Source of the DNA: a bacterium
GTDB taxonomy: Bacteria > 4484-113 > JAGGVC01
Assembly (NCBI GenBank): GCA_039961635.1
Contig: JABRWB010000063.1
Coordinates: forward strand, 1-64,000
DNA: 64,000 nt
Direction of reading: 5' to 3'
Position numbers and translations under genes: made by a program. The notes beneath the pieces were generated by a model. That model did no database searches and was not told the DNA's origin. It saw only the letters and a program-made list of their open reading frames with translations. The number at the start of each line of letters is the position of its first letter. Positions within the stretch are counted from its first letter, which is position 1. This document shows, piece after piece, positions 17,420-27,446 of this stretch.

Positions 17420-17704
17420 TACGCGCGAGCCGCGCAATCAAATCAGCGTGCTACAATTTTCACAAACTGACGGGCGTGCCTTGTGAAGATTGCGCAATCT
17501 ACTTTTTATGACTGCCTGGTCAGGCGGCCATAACCGGAATTCCGGAAATGAAATGCCGTTTATATAGTATTTAAGCGCCTTCCGCCCGCAGGCTTAATTG
17601 CGCTTCACCAGTGTCAATCTGGAAGCATTAGCTCGATTGCCCCAAAACGATTCGAAGACTTAAAGCCTTTCGATAAATTATTCCTCCAAAACTCATTTGA
17701 AATG
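17420..17704. other. Intergenic region upstream of the cytochrome gene
   Basis: About 285 bp between a terminator and a promoter. No credible gene was seen. It contains the perfect 12-bp palindrome GATTGCGCAATC (17486-17497), a possible protein-binding site. Confidence 0.3.
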
Positions 17705-17733
17705 TTGACACAGCCATATTTAGTGAATAACAT
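17705..17733 (+). promoter_or_regulatory. Sigma-70-type promoter of the multihaem cytochrome gene
   Basis: TTGACA (17705-17710), 17-bp spacer, TAACAT (17728-17733). The leader is about 44 nt and carries GGAGG before the ATG at 17784. Confidence 0.75.
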
Positions 17734-17783
17734 TACAAGTATCTCAAAGGCGGGCGTTAGACCTGCCAGACGAGGAGGCTAAG

Positions 17784-19916
17784 ATGAAGCTAAGGTTTTT
17801 GGTTTTAATCTTGGTTTTGGTTCTTGCGGAGGCGCTTTTCGGCTGCCGCGGTTCCATTTCCGGGCAGAGGGCGTACCCGCCTTTTGGCAATGACGATATC
17901 GTCGTCCCCCCCCCGCCGGTAACGGACACGACTCCGCCTGTTATTAGCCCAGCCGGAATAGTCCCCAGCGTTACCGATCCAGTGACGGGCCAGTCCGTCA
18001 CTTTCAGCGTGACCGCGACGGACGACAGCGGCGGGGCACTCGTTTATGCGTGGGACGACGGTGGCGCCGGAGGAACATTCACCGGTTCCGGCTCAAGCGT
18101 GAGCTGGACAATAGATACCGCCGGAACATACACGATAACCGTCACGGTCACCGACGCGGCCGGTAACGTTTCAACAGCCACTTTCGACATAACCGTGGAA
18201 GAAGGAACGCCACCCCCGCCGCCGCCCGAAAACCAGGATCCCGTTTTCGAGTCGGATATGACCAAAGATGTATCCGCGCCGGTCGCCACCCAGCGCATCA
18301 GATTCATATCGGAACCTGCCACCGATCCGGACGGAGACACTATTGTCTACACCTGGTCGGCCAGCGGAGCGGGAACGTTTACCGACGAGGCGGAAGGCGA
18401 AGAAGGTCTTGAAGCCTATTGGGCCGCTGATGCCCCCGGCAATTATACGGTCACTTTGACCGCCGACGACGGCAAAGGCGGAACCGCAACGCAGGAAGTG
18501 ACTTTCGACGTTGCCGAGCTTCCCACCGAATTCACGGTTGTCGGATATGAAACCTGCGGTCTCTGCCACACCAGCCTTGTGACGGAATGGCAAACGACAG
18601 CTCATTCGATGGCGTTTGAAACCAACATCAATCCGAATCCGCACGGCTTTCGCAATGAAGCCTGTTACAACTGTCATGCCGCCGGCCAGTTTCCCGCAGG
18701 CGACGGCGGATTCATCGACCAGGAGCTTACCCCGCAGTTCGCCAACATTCAATGCGAGTCCTGCCACGGCCCAGGAAATCCTCCGGGCATGGGCGCCGGA
18801 CACAAACCCATTCCCTGGGATCCCGGTATGGGCTACCAGCGTGACGCGGAAGGCAATTACGTGATGGACGGCGAAACATACCTGTACGATGAAGCGTACG
18901 ATGGCTCGCAAGGATACGGCTGCGGCCTTTGCCACGAAGGTGCCCGCCACGGCGCATTCGAAGAGTGGGCCAAGTCCGTCCATGCAACGTTTGCACTTAC
19001 AGAAGACGATGGCGGCACTCCAGTAGTCGGCCCAGCGGGAGAGGCAAATTGCGTTAGTTGCCACAACGGCGAATGGTATGTGAGAATCCAAATCGACGGT
19101 GAGGATCCCCCTGCGGAAGACTTCCTCCCCGAAGATGCAAACGAAAGCTGGCATATCACTTGCGCCACTTGTCACGATCCCCACAATAATCAATATGAAG
19201 CTCAGCTTCGCGTTGATTCAGAAGCGGATATTACGCTTCCGTTTGACGACACGGTAGTCAACGGCGGAAGGGGAAACATCTGCTTGACATGCCACAACGG
19301 ACGCCGCACACGCGCAAACATGGAGGCCACAATAACGGCGACAGGCTCGTCTGCAAGAGGAATCCACGGCAACGCGCAGGGCGCAATGCTTTATGGCATT
19401 TCCGGATTCCAATTTGACGGATACACTTACGAAACCGAGCATCCGCATCAGACTTGGAACGACAACTCGTGCGTGACCTGCCACATGTTCCGGGAGCCTT
19501 ATCAGGATTCCGCGAATCCGGCGAAATGGGGCCACGAATTCGAGCCCAGAATGGAAACCTGCCTCGAGTGCCATGTCGGTGATGAAGCCAGTATGGAAAC
19601 GTACCTTGACGATTTCCAGGCGGAAATCCAAGCGCTGGTCACCCAGTTCGAAACCAAATGGCCCGCCGCTTGGAAGACCGTCGATCCTGATACCGGCGCT
19701 GTCAGCATCACAAACAGAGACACCGACCCGCCGACCGGTGTCGGTCCTCCCAGGGACGATCCCGATTACGGCAACATTTACAGGCAGTGCTGGTGGAACT
19801 ACTACTACGTAACGCACGACCTCTCGATGGGAGCGCACAATCCCGCTTACGCAAGGGATCTTATGGAAAGCTCGCTTGAACAGCTTGCTATCCTGAATGC
19901 GATGCCTGCACCGTAG
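17784..19916 (+). CDS. Nine-haem c-type cytochrome lipoprotein with PKD-like domains
   Basis: 710 residues. Lipobox LFGC with Cys21. A proline-rich linker leads to a PKD/bacterial-Ig-like domain (about 55-140, ending DAAGNVSTATFDITVEEG), then a second beta-sandwich (about 150-250). Residues 255-600 carry nine CxxCH motifs: CGLCH, CYNCH, CESCH, CGLCH, CVSCH, CATCH, CLTCH, CVTCH and CLECH. Many extra His residues could be distal ligands. The arrangement suggests an electron-transfer protein on the outer face of a membrane, possibly of the cytochrome c554/nitrite-reductase-like superfamily. The substrate is unknown. It has its own promoter and a strong terminator, so it is monocistronic. Confidence 0.88.
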   Translation: MKLRFLVLILVLVLAEALFGCRGSISGQRAYPPFGNDDIVVPPPPVTDTTPPVISPAGIVPSVTDPVTGQSVTFSVTATDDSGGALVYAWDDGGAGGTFTGSGSSVSWTIDTAGTYTITVTVTDAAGNVSTATFDITVEEGTPPPPPPENQDPVFESDMTKDVSAPVATQRIRFISEPATDPDGDTIVYTWSASGAGTFTDEAEGEEGLEAYWAADAPGNYTVTLTADDGKGGTATQEVTFDVAELPTEFTVVGYETCGLCHTSLVTEWQTTAHSMAFETNINPNPHGFRNEACYNCHAAGQFPAGDGGFIDQELTPQFANIQCESCHGPGNPPGMGAGHKPIPWDPGMGYQRDAEGNYVMDGETYLYDEAYDGSQGYGCGLCHEGARHGAFEEWAKSVHATFALTEDDGGTPVVGPAGEANCVSCHNGEWYVRIQIDGEDPPAEDFLPEDANESWHITCATCHDPHNNQYEAQLRVDSEADITLPFDDTVVNGGRGNICLTCHNGRRTRANMEATITATGSSARGIHGNAQGAMLYGISGFQFDGYTYETEHPHQTWNDNSCVTCHMFREPYQDSANPAKWGHEFEPRMETCLECHVGDEASMETYLDDFQAEIQALVTQFETKWPAAWKTVDPDTGAVSITNRDTDPPTGVGPPRDDPDYGNIYRQCWWNYYYVTHDLSMGAHNPAYARDLMESSLEQLAILNAMPAP

Positions 19917-19953
19917 TACGGGATAAATCCGAGTCATTTGCTATCGCAAAAAG

Positions 19954-19979
19954 GCCGCGGGAAACCGCGGCTTTTTTTT
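19954..19979 (+). terminator. Strong Rho-independent terminator of the cytochrome gene
   Basis: GCCGCGG (19954-19960), GAAA tetraloop, CCGCGGC (19965-19971), then eight T. Confidence 0.9.
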
Positions 19980-20018
19980 ATTGCTCGAATCCAAACGCGC
20001 ATTGCCGCGTTTGCGTTG

Positions 20019-20024
20019 TAAAAT
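20019..20024 (+). promoter_or_regulatory. -10 box of dinG, predicted leaderless
   Basis: TAAAAT exactly 6 nt before the ATG at 20031, placing the expected transcription start on the start codon. No Shine-Dalgarno sequence precedes it. Confidence 0.5.
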
Positions 20025-20030
20025 CTTGCG

Positions 20031-22703
20031 ATGGCGGAGCCAATTTCAATCCGCATTGCTTCCGGCCCCACCGAGCGGTTTCTCGCACTCGGCGCGGGCG
20101 GCTGGATGGAAACGGACGAACGCTTTTGCCGATACAGGCTCGAATGGAAGGCAAAGGGGGCAAGAAAGCACTCCGGAACCGAAGAAATTCTCGAACTTGC
20201 GCCGATTTGCGCTCTCCGGTTTCCGGAATGGCCCGGAATTGAAAGCGCAAGACCGGAGGAAGTGCTTGAAAAGCTGGCGAAAAAAGCGATTCCGAGGAAC
20301 CGCGCGGACGCGCTTGCGTTTCTGTTCAAGGAAATTTGGAACTGGCTGCTCGAAACGGACGGCGATTTGCATAAGTGGGCAATAGGAATTACAGAGCGGC
20401 ACGGAATCGACAGCCTGGCTCTCTTGAGTTTGGCGGGACAGCACAGATTCGACGCATTATCCGGTATAGTTCCGAAAGGATACGTCCCGCTTCCACCGAA
20501 GAGGCGGGAAAACGATGTTGAACGATTTCCGGCGGACGTCAAGCCCGACGCCATAATTTCCACGGCGTTCAAGCGCGCGGACAGGCTTGAGCGCGCGATG
20601 AACGATTTTGAGTATCGCGAAGAACAGGCGGAATTGGCGCGCCATGTATGGAAATCTCTATCGTGCAATTCCCACCTGATAATCGAGGCGGGGACCGGCA
20701 TCGGCAAATCGCTTGCTTATTTGATTCCCGCGGTCCTTTACGCGGACTGCAACCGTACCGGTGTGGTCGTCAGTACGAACACGATCAACCTGCAGGAACA
20801 GCTTCTGGAAAAGGACATACAAGTCGCTCGCAAGGCGCTGCCGGAAATTCCGTTTTCGGTGGCGTTGCTCAAAGGACGCAGTCATTACTTCTGCAGACTG
20901 CGCGCGCGCGAAGCGCTGTTCGGCCGCGGCGACCCCGCCGCGCGCGTCGCGGAAATCGCGGCCTTCGGCGGGCCGGACGCATGGGAATACGTGGTGCGCC
21001 TCGGATTCTGGCAAGCCGCGACGGAAGATGGCGATATGGATCGCGTCGGGGCGCCTCCCGGACTGCCGCGCGACATGCAAGCACGTATTCAGTCTCTTGT
21101 CGATTGCGGAACGCGGAGCTGCCTTCGCAACAAATGCCAGTACCGTGAAGGATGCTGGTTTTACGCCGCGCGCGACCGTGCGGAGAAGTGCCACATCCTG
21201 GTGATGAACCACGCCCTGCTATTCCGGCTGCTGTCGGCGGAATCATCCGATACCGACACGGTATTATCCAAATACAGCAGGTTCGTGCTGGACGAGGCGC
21301 ACAATATAGAAGACGCGTTGACCGACCAGTACACGGGAGAGGTTTCCGGGCTGGCGATGATGGAGCTTTCAAACCGGATTCTGCGGTTTATGGACGATCC
21401 TCTGCTGAATGCCGCGCTCGGACAATCCTGGGGATTCGACAAACTGCACGACGCGAAGGAAGAAGTGCGATCGGCGCTTTCGAAATGGATGGATGCAAAG
21501 CGCGAGATTGACGGATGGGCGGCAAAGGTTCTCGCGCGCGCTAACGCAGTGGACATTTCTCTTTCGACACCTGATCCTGCGGACGCGAAACACGCCGCGG
21601 AGCTGAACATGATCCTCCAAAAAACCGCTGCATCCTTCGCGCGCGTCCGTGACGCTTTCGAGCGGTTGAGGTCTCCCGTAATGAGCGACGAGTCGGATGC
21701 GCGCGTGGAGGACGACGCGTTTCAGTCCGAAGCGATGCTGGTCATGTCCGAGGTTATGGATATGGAAAACGTTCTCGGCGGATTGACCGCGCCCGGCGGG
21801 GAAACAATCCGCTGGGCAAAGATGCAGCTAACGCGCGAGGGCGTCGGCTTCCGGTGCTACGTCTGCCCGCTCGAAGTTGGCGGAATATTCCGCGAATTCG
21901 TTGAAAGCCGCTCCAGCGTGATTTTGACCAGCGCGACGCTGACGGTCGCGCGCGGTTTCGATTTCATGAAATCCAGGCTTGGGCTCGATTCGCTGCCCGA
22001 GGAAATGCTGCCTTGCGTGAGGCTTGAAACGCCGTTCGATATCGCCGAGCAGGCGCGCCTCTGCATCCCCACGGACTTGATCGAACCCGATTTCGGCAAT
22101 ATGCAGCCATACATAGAACGAACCGCGGCGATAGTCTGCGAAATCGCGCAGGGCATGCGCGGCGGAACGCTGGTATTGTTCAACAGCAACGCCGATATGA
22201 CGCGCGTTTATGAAATCGCCGCGGGGCAAATGGGCAACGGACTCAAGGTTCTTTGCCAGGGAGTGGACGGCTCCCGTACTGAAATCGGCAACAGACTGAA
22301 GAAAAACGACGGTGTGGTTTTGTTTGGCACCAAGAGCTTCTGGGAAGGATTCGACATCCCCGGCGAAGCGTTGCGATGCGTGGTGCTGACCCGTTTGCCG
22401 TTTGCGAATTTCAAGGAGCCGGTGCGGGCCGCGCGCGCGGCGGCGATCCGCGAACGCGGCGGAAGCGAATTCATGGAGTACGCCGTGCCGCAGGCCGCAA
22501 TGCGATTGGCGCAGGGATTCGGCAGACTCATCCGCACGAAGACCGACCGCGGCTGCATATTCGTACTGGACACGCGCATTGTGAAAAAGCGTTACGGACA
22601 ATATTTTTTGAAGAGCCTGCCCGATCATATCGCGCTTACCGGCAAAGCCGAAGAAGTCGTGCCAGCCGCGGTCGAATGGTACTGGGAGGGAGCGCGTGGC
22701 TGA
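20031..22703 (+). CDS. dinG: DinG/XPD-type iron-sulfur DNA helicase
   Basis: 890 residues, a superfamily 2 ATP-dependent 5'-3' helicase. Walker A EAGTGIGKS is at 219-227 and the DEAH box (LDEAHNIEDAL) at about 420. Four cysteines at 359, 364, 369 and 375, between motifs Ia and II, match the 4Fe-4S site. Motif VI is QGFGRLIRTKTDRG near the C terminus. Residues 1-190 precede the helicase core and do not look like the exonuclease domain found in some Gram-positive DinG proteins; their role is unknown. The downstream panE-like gene overlaps by 8 bp. Confidence 0.9.
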   Translation: MAEPISIRIASGPTERFLALGAGGWMETDERFCRYRLEWKAKGARKHSGTEEILELAPICALRFPEWPGIESARPEEVLEKLAKKAIPRNRADALAFLFKEIWNWLLETDGDLHKWAIGITERHGIDSLALLSLAGQHRFDALSGIVPKGYVPLPPKRRENDVERFPADVKPDAIISTAFKRADRLERAMNDFEYREEQAELARHVWKSLSCNSHLIIEAGTGIGKSLAYLIPAVLYADCNRTGVVVSTNTINLQEQLLEKDIQVARKALPEIPFSVALLKGRSHYFCRLRAREALFGRGDPAARVAEIAAFGGPDAWEYVVRLGFWQAATEDGDMDRVGAPPGLPRDMQARIQSLVDCGTRSCLRNKCQYREGCWFYAARDRAEKCHILVMNHALLFRLLSAESSDTDTVLSKYSRFVLDEAHNIEDALTDQYTGEVSGLAMMELSNRILRFMDDPLLNAALGQSWGFDKLHDAKEEVRSALSKWMDAKREIDGWAAKVLARANAVDISLSTPDPADAKHAAELNMILQKTAASFARVRDAFERLRSPVMSDESDARVEDDAFQSEAMLVMSEVMDMENVLGGLTAPGGETIRWAKMQLTREGVGFRCYVCPLEVGGIFREFVESRSSVILTSATLTVARGFDFMKSRLGLDSLPEEMLPCVRLETPFDIAEQARLCIPTDLIEPDFGNMQPYIERTAAIVCEIAQGMRGGTLVLFNSNADMTRVYEIAAGQMGNGLKVLCQGVDGSRTEIGNRLKKNDGVVLFGTKSFWEGFDIPGEALRCVVLTRLPFANFKEPVRAARAAAIRERGGSEFMEYAVPQAAMRLAQGFGRLIRTKTDRGCIFVLDTRIVKKRYGQYFLKSLPDHIALTGKAEEVVPAAVEWYWEGARG

Positions 22704-23676
22704 ACGCACCGTGCTGTTGATCGGCGCCGGCCCGGTTGGAAGGCTTGTCGCGTTGGACTTCGCCGCGCGGGCTAATCCCGAAATCAGGATTTGCTGGCTG
22801 ATTCGCGACCGGAAACCAAGAAACGAGCTCGCGACAAATGGATTGAGAGCTGTCGCCGCCGGAGATTCAAACTATGGTGAGCGACTCATCCGTCCCGCCG
22901 ACGTCGGAATCGAGATAGATTCTCCCGAAACTGCGTGGAGCAAAGACCCTGGAATTGAACCGGATGCGGTTATTACGTGCGTCAAGGCATTCGCACTTGG
23001 TGAGCTTGCGAGCCGCGTTTCCAGTCGCTGGCCCAGCGCGCCCCTGTTGGCGATTTCCAACGGACTGATAGAAACCGACAGGCATTGTCTTGGAGTGCTT
23101 TACGGCGGCGGGAGAATACAGGATGGTGTTTTAATTTACACGCCATCCCCGAAGCTGAATATCGGCGTTCCGTACCCAATGATTGCGCATCATTCGATTT
23201 TGGACATTTGGCGCGATTTGTTTGGCAAAGCCGGAGTCATTGATATTCACCTGTCTGAATCCAACCACCGGGCGATGCTTGAAAAAGTTCTCGTAAATTC
23301 AGTTATCAATCCGCTCACCGCCCTCTTCGCCTCGCCAAACGAAATTATATTGACCGAAAAGCTGTCAAATCTCGTTTCTGGTTTGGTTGCCGAAATCTGC
23401 GCGACATTTAATGCAAGCTATGAAGGCTACGATTTCAAACCGGAAATCGAGGTTTCAAGAGTGCGCGAAATCGCGTCGACCACCGCTCTTAATTTCAGCT
23501 CTATGCTGGAAGACGTCCGCTCCGGAAGGCGGACTGAAATCGCTTGGCTGAACGGAAAAATAGCGGAGCTCGCGGACGCGGCCGGAATTCCCGCTCCGAT
23601 AAACAAGCTTGTGTGCGACCTCGTGCCGATGGCCGCATACGCTGCGGCGGCTCAAGCTCACTCCATCGGCGTCTGA
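22696..23676 (+). CDS. panE: Ketopantoate reductase-like protein (PanE/ApbA family)
   Basis: 326 residues with an N-terminal Rossmann motif, LLIGAGPVGRL, and the family pattern of a central ITCVKAF, a catalytic-region lysine (MLEKVLVNSVINPLTALF) and a C-terminal helical domain with RRTEIAWLNGKIAE. The enzyme reduces 2-dehydropantoate to pantoate with NADPH in coenzyme A biosynthesis. GTG start with GGGAGG upstream, overlapping the end of dinG. Paralogues acting on other 2-oxo acids exist in this family, so the substrate is probable rather than certain. Confidence 0.85.
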   Translation: MAERTVLLIGAGPVGRLVALDFAARANPEIRICWLIRDRKPRNELATNGLRAVAAGDSNYGERLIRPADVGIEIDSPETAWSKDPGIEPDAVITCVKAFALGELASRVSSRWPSAPLLAISNGLIETDRHCLGVLYGGGRIQDGVLIYTPSPKLNIGVPYPMIAHHSILDIWRDLFGKAGVIDIHLSESNHRAMLEKVLVNSVINPLTALFASPNEIILTEKLSNLVSGLVAEICATFNASYEGYDFKPEIEVSRVREIASTTALNFSSMLEDVRSGRRTEIAWLNGKIAELADAAGIPAPINKLVCDLVPMAAYAAAAQAHSIGV

Positions 23677-23682
23677 CGGGGC

Positions 23683-25632
23683 CTATCCTTCCTCTTCGAA
23701 AACTATCGCCGGATGCGATTCCGTTTCCACGGTAACCGAAAGGGAAAGCGCTTCAAACGAGAATGTTGCATCGTCACTGCTGGACAATTGGCCGTCCGCA
23801 CCGTAGAATTCGCTGTGAATATTGTAATCGTAATAAGCCTTAAGCGACAGAAGGTAAAATCCCGCTCCGCAGGACACGAGGTTATCCTCCGTCAAATGCA
23901 GTGTGAATTTTCCGCTTTGCGACTCGACCCTCTCGTTTACGAACATGTCGCTTGTGTTTTTGTTTATCACCCAGCGAATCGGCGAAAGAGTTTTGACATC
24001 CACGCTCTCACCGTATGGCGTCGAACTTGTCATCGGCCCCGACACATCCAGCGAAATTTCCAAATCCAACGGCAACGCTCCCGATATTCTTGCGTCTACG
24101 CAGTGACCGAGCGTTTCGTCAACGGTGTCCGATTTGATTTCCAGACCCGGCGCCGAAATCGAGCCGCTGCACATGAATCCATCAGGGATCGCGAAGCTGT
24201 TGGGATGGAACGCGGATAGTTGGTAGGTTGCTTCGTCCGCGCTTTCAATTTTTATCGGATTGCTCTTGAAAATCCTTCCGCCAGCCTCGACCTGCACGAA
24301 TAACTCGTCCCCCGGGAGGGGAGCGACTTCAATCGTCTCGATTTCGCCTTTGATGATGTTCCCGCCCATTATCGTGGTTTCCTTTCCATCCCGCCGCGCA
24401 ACAAGAAGGCAGGGGCCGCTGTATTTGATTTCGTGCTTCCAGGCGCGGTCGGCGGACACCTCGTGCTTAATCTGCCCTGTAATCAAGTAGGTCCCTTGCT
24501 TCCCCATTTCCTCTTCGCTTTTAATGTTTATGAAAATTGTCGGGAAGAATTGCTCTATCGCTTCGGCGCCGCCGCGCACCGCGATTGGGATAAGCACGCT
24601 TGCATACGCATCCGCAAATTCCGGAACGACATGCCACTCCGGCCTTTCCTCGTAGCCGATCGCGCCGTTGTCGTCGGTTACCGCATGTGTTTCCATCACA
24701 AGCTTTACCATCGGCACTGCGCCGATTCCGGCGAAATCCTTTTCGTACCACTGGTTTTCCTTGTTCCACCGGAAGTCGCTGAATTGGGGTCTGTCATAAA
24801 ACGGCTCGCCGTTCCGCGGCATAATGGTCGGCGCACCCTGGCTGTAAATGGTTTCGTCGGAGTAAAAATTGGAGTTGGTAAAATACGCGATGTTGTGGAT
24901 TAGATTTTCAATCTTAAGTCCGCTGATTTGAACCAGGGATTCCACCGAGCCGTTGCGCGCGTGATTGCGAACAATCGCGTCGTCTACGGAGTTTTCCATC
25001 GGGTCATAAAAGCCGTGCGCGTCGTTTCGAACGTGGCAGGGCTGGGTCATATCGGCGATGCAGTGCATCGTTTCGCCGAGGCAACGGAATGCCTTGGCTG
25101 TGTTTTCCTCGCGTTCCTCTTCGGGCCCCTCGAAAGCGAGCGCGTAATATTCCAGCCCTTTATCCCATGAAAACAGGTTGTCCGGATGGTGAAGCGCCCA
25201 GGTCAGGGCGTCTATTTGCGGATTGACGATGTACCTGTCGGGCACGCCGTCGGTAAGATAGATTTCGGGATTGGCTTTCGGATCGTAGAAATGGCAAAGA
25301 GCCATCCAAATCTCAGGCTCGTCCGCGGAGTAACCTGCGCTCGCAAGCCAATCCTCGAAGCTCTTTCTGGATTTGCCGGTTCCGGTAGTCCAAGACAAGT
25401 AGCCGGGGTTTGAAGTCAGCACTTCCGGCCCTTCCCATTGCCCGCCTGTATCCACTAGCGATGTGGCCCCGTTAGAATTTACATAATGCGCTCCCTGCCC
25501 GTATATTTCAACCCACAAACTGAACGCCTGGCGGTTGATTTCGGGATGTGCAAGGACATTGCCCCATGCGAGCGCTTTTATGGGAGATGACAAAAGCACC
25601 AAAAACGCAAGAAGAATGCTAATCGAACGCAT
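23683..25632 (-). CDS. Secreted zinc-dependent phospholipase C / S1-P1 nuclease-like protein
   Basis: 649 residues with a signal peptide ending ALA before Trp23. Zinc phospholipase C enzymes use the free N-terminal Trp of the mature chain as a metal ligand, and the mature protein begins WGNVLAHPEIN here. Further ligand candidates follow family spacing: HFYDP, ALHHPDN and GETMHCIADMTQPCHVRND. The catalytic-type domain occupies roughly the first 350 residues; about 300 C-terminal residues form beta-sandwich-like regions. The substrate could be a phospholipid or nucleic acid. The second ATG (25632) was chosen because GGAGG precedes it and the signal peptide starts there. It converges on panE. 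Confidence 0.75.
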   Translation of the reverse strand: MRSISILLAFLVLLSSPIKALAWGNVLAHPEINRQAFSLWVEIYGQGAHYVNSNGATSLVDTGGQWEGPEVLTSNPGYLSWTTGTGKSRKSFEDWLASAGYSADEPEIWMALCHFYDPKANPEIYLTDGVPDRYIVNPQIDALTWALHHPDNLFSWDKGLEYYALAFEGPEEEREENTAKAFRCLGETMHCIADMTQPCHVRNDAHGFYDPMENSVDDAIVRNHARNGSVESLVQISGLKIENLIHNIAYFTNSNFYSDETIYSQGAPTIMPRNGEPFYDRPQFSDFRWNKENQWYEKDFAGIGAVPMVKLVMETHAVTDDNGAIGYEERPEWHVVPEFADAYASVLIPIAVRGGAEAIEQFFPTIFINIKSEEEMGKQGTYLITGQIKHEVSADRAWKHEIKYSGPCLLVARRDGKETTIMGGNIIKGEIETIEVAPLPGDELFVQVEAGGRIFKSNPIKIESADEATYQLSAFHPNSFAIPDGFMCSGSISAPGLEIKSDTVDETLGHCVDARISGALPLDLEISLDVSGPMTSSTPYGESVDVKTLSPIRWVINKNTSDMFVNERVESQSGKFTLHLTEDNLVSCGAGFYLLSLKAYYDYNIHSEFYGADGQLSSSDDATFSFEALSLSVTVETESHPAIVFEEEG

Positions 25633-25739
25633 CCAGGAAACCTCCACCTGAAGCATAAAGGCCGATTTTAGCCCTGGCTGCCGTGCGATCGTATGGCAAA
25701 CGAGGCTTGTTTAAGACGTATCAATCGGCAAAAAGCCGG

Positions 25740-27362
25740 TTATACGAACAGCGGCGCGAAATCAAATTTATCGCCGTCGAAAAGACCCTTGTCGGAAAGC
25801 TTCAGCGAAGGAATCACAAGGAGCGCCATAAACGAAAGCGTCATGAACGGCGAAGCTAGCCTCAAACCCAGCGACTTCGCCTTCTTTTCAAGATTGTCGT
25901 ATTCGCGCGCGACAGTTCCTCCGTCCGCATTCGTCATCAATCCCGCGACCGGCAGGGACAATATATCCACGGATGATTCGGTTACGACCGTCATTCCGCC
26001 CTGATAGCGGATAACTTCATTCACCGCGCGTGCGAGCGATACATCGTCGGCTCCGACGGCGATGATGTTGTGCGAATCGTGAGCGACGCTCGACGCCATC
26101 GCGCCCTTTTTCAGTCCGAATCCCCGGACAAACGCAACTGCCGGAGGAGCGTCGTTGTACCTGTTTACAACCGTCAGCTTCAATATGTCGCGCGAAGTAT
26201 CTGGAACCGCAAATCCAGCTTCCGCCTTAACTTGTTCAACCGCCCTGCCCGTCACTATCTGGCCGTCAACAGCCTCGATTATCTGAATACTGGCGCCGCC
26301 CGCCCTGACCTGGAAATTTTCCGGGATTTTTTTCGTGCACTTAAAACGGTTGACCGCGTCACATGACATAGTTGGCGCATTCGTATTTCCGTCCACCGCA
26401 ACAAGCTCGCCTGCGATATATGTTTCGCGGACTTTCAACTTACTCAAATCGTCCACGATCACAAAATCCGCGCTGTCACCGATGCGAAGCCGGCCGACGG
26501 GCAGACCGTAATGTTCGATTGGATTGATGCACGCGCACTTCAACACCTTTCTCCAGTTAATTCCTGCCCCGACGGCGCGCATTACAAGTTCGTTTATATG
26601 CCCTTTGATTAACTCATTCGGATGTTTGTCGTCACTTCCGAACATCACGCTGTCCGGATGGCTGTCGACAAGCGGAAGCAATTCGTCGAAATTGCGCGCG
26701 GCGGAACCTTCGCGGATTATTATTTTCATGCCGAGCTCGATTTTTTCCTTCGCTTCTTCGATTTCGAAACACTCGTGATCGGTCGAAATTCCTGCAGAAA
26801 TATACTTTTTCAGCGCATCGCCGCGCAATCCCGGCGCGTGGCCGTCAATCGGCTTTCCCAGTTTTTTCGCTGCGGCGATTTTGGCGAGGCAATCCGGATC
26901 GCCGCTGATCACGCCCGGAAAATTCATCATTTCGGAAAGATAAAGTATGTCGTCCTGCTGCAGAAGCCTCTGCACGTCAGGCACTCCAAGCTTCGCGCCG
27001 GAAGTCTCGAATGCGGTTGCGGGCACGCAGCTTGGCGCGCCGAAGAAAAACTTGAAAGGGACGTTTTTGCCGTTCTCAATCATGAATCGCACGCCGGTGT
27101 CCCCCAGCACGTTCGCGATTTCATGAGGATCGCTGACGCTCGCGACCGTGCCGTGACGCACGGCCTGGCGCGCGAATTCGCTAGGCACAAGCATCGAGCT
27201 TTCGACGTGCACGTGGGCATCTATGAAGCCGGGGATGACAAAACGCTCGTAATCGCGTTTCGGCTCATCGCGGATGTTGATTATCCGCCCGTCCTTGAAC
27301 TCGATCGTTCCGGGAAAATAAGTCCCGTCCGCGACCTTGACGATGTTCCCCGATACCTTCAT
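25740..27362 (-). CDS. ade: Adenine deaminase
   Basis: 540 residues of the amidohydrolase superfamily, converting adenine to hypoxanthine and ammonia. Metal-binding motifs include IDAHVHVESSM, DPHEIANVLG, IDGHAPGL, STDHECFEIEEA and FGSDDKHPNEL. The C-terminal half has NRYNDAPP and VAHDSHNIIAVG, both typical of Ade. AGGAG precedes the ATG and a TATAAT lies 34 nt upstream. Its neighbour is a purine nucleoside phosphorylase, so the pair serves purine salvage. Confidence 0.95.
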   Translation of the reverse strand: MKVSGNIVKVADGTYFPGTIEFKDGRIINIRDEPKRDYERFVIPGFIDAHVHVESSMLVPSEFARQAVRHGTVASVSDPHEIANVLGDTGVRFMIENGKNVPFKFFFGAPSCVPATAFETSGAKLGVPDVQRLLQQDDILYLSEMMNFPGVISGDPDCLAKIAAAKKLGKPIDGHAPGLRGDALKKYISAGISTDHECFEIEEAKEKIELGMKIIIREGSAARNFDELLPLVDSHPDSVMFGSDDKHPNELIKGHINELVMRAVGAGINWRKVLKCACINPIEHYGLPVGRLRIGDSADFVIVDDLSKLKVRETYIAGELVAVDGNTNAPTMSCDAVNRFKCTKKIPENFQVRAGGASIQIIEAVDGQIVTGRAVEQVKAEAGFAVPDTSRDILKLTVVNRYNDAPPAVAFVRGFGLKKGAMASSVAHDSHNIIAVGADDVSLARAVNEVIRYQGGMTVVTESSVDILSLPVAGLMTNADGGTVAREYDNLEKKAKSLGLRLASPFMTLSFMALLVIPSLKLSDKGLFDGDKFDFAPLFV

Positions 27363-27396
27363 TGCGGCTCCTGCGGACGATTGCTTCCGCGGTTCA

Positions 27397-27402
27397 ATTA
27401 TA
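27397..27402 (-). promoter_or_regulatory. -10 box of ade
   Basis: TATAAT preceded by GCGC on the minus strand, 34 nt before the ATG. The same CGCTATAAT string occurs before rimP, metK and the 105-residue gene upstream of carA. Confidence 0.6.
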
Positions 27403-27446
27403 GCGCGCCGGGCAATCAGCTGAAACCGGACGAATCATGGCCGGAA

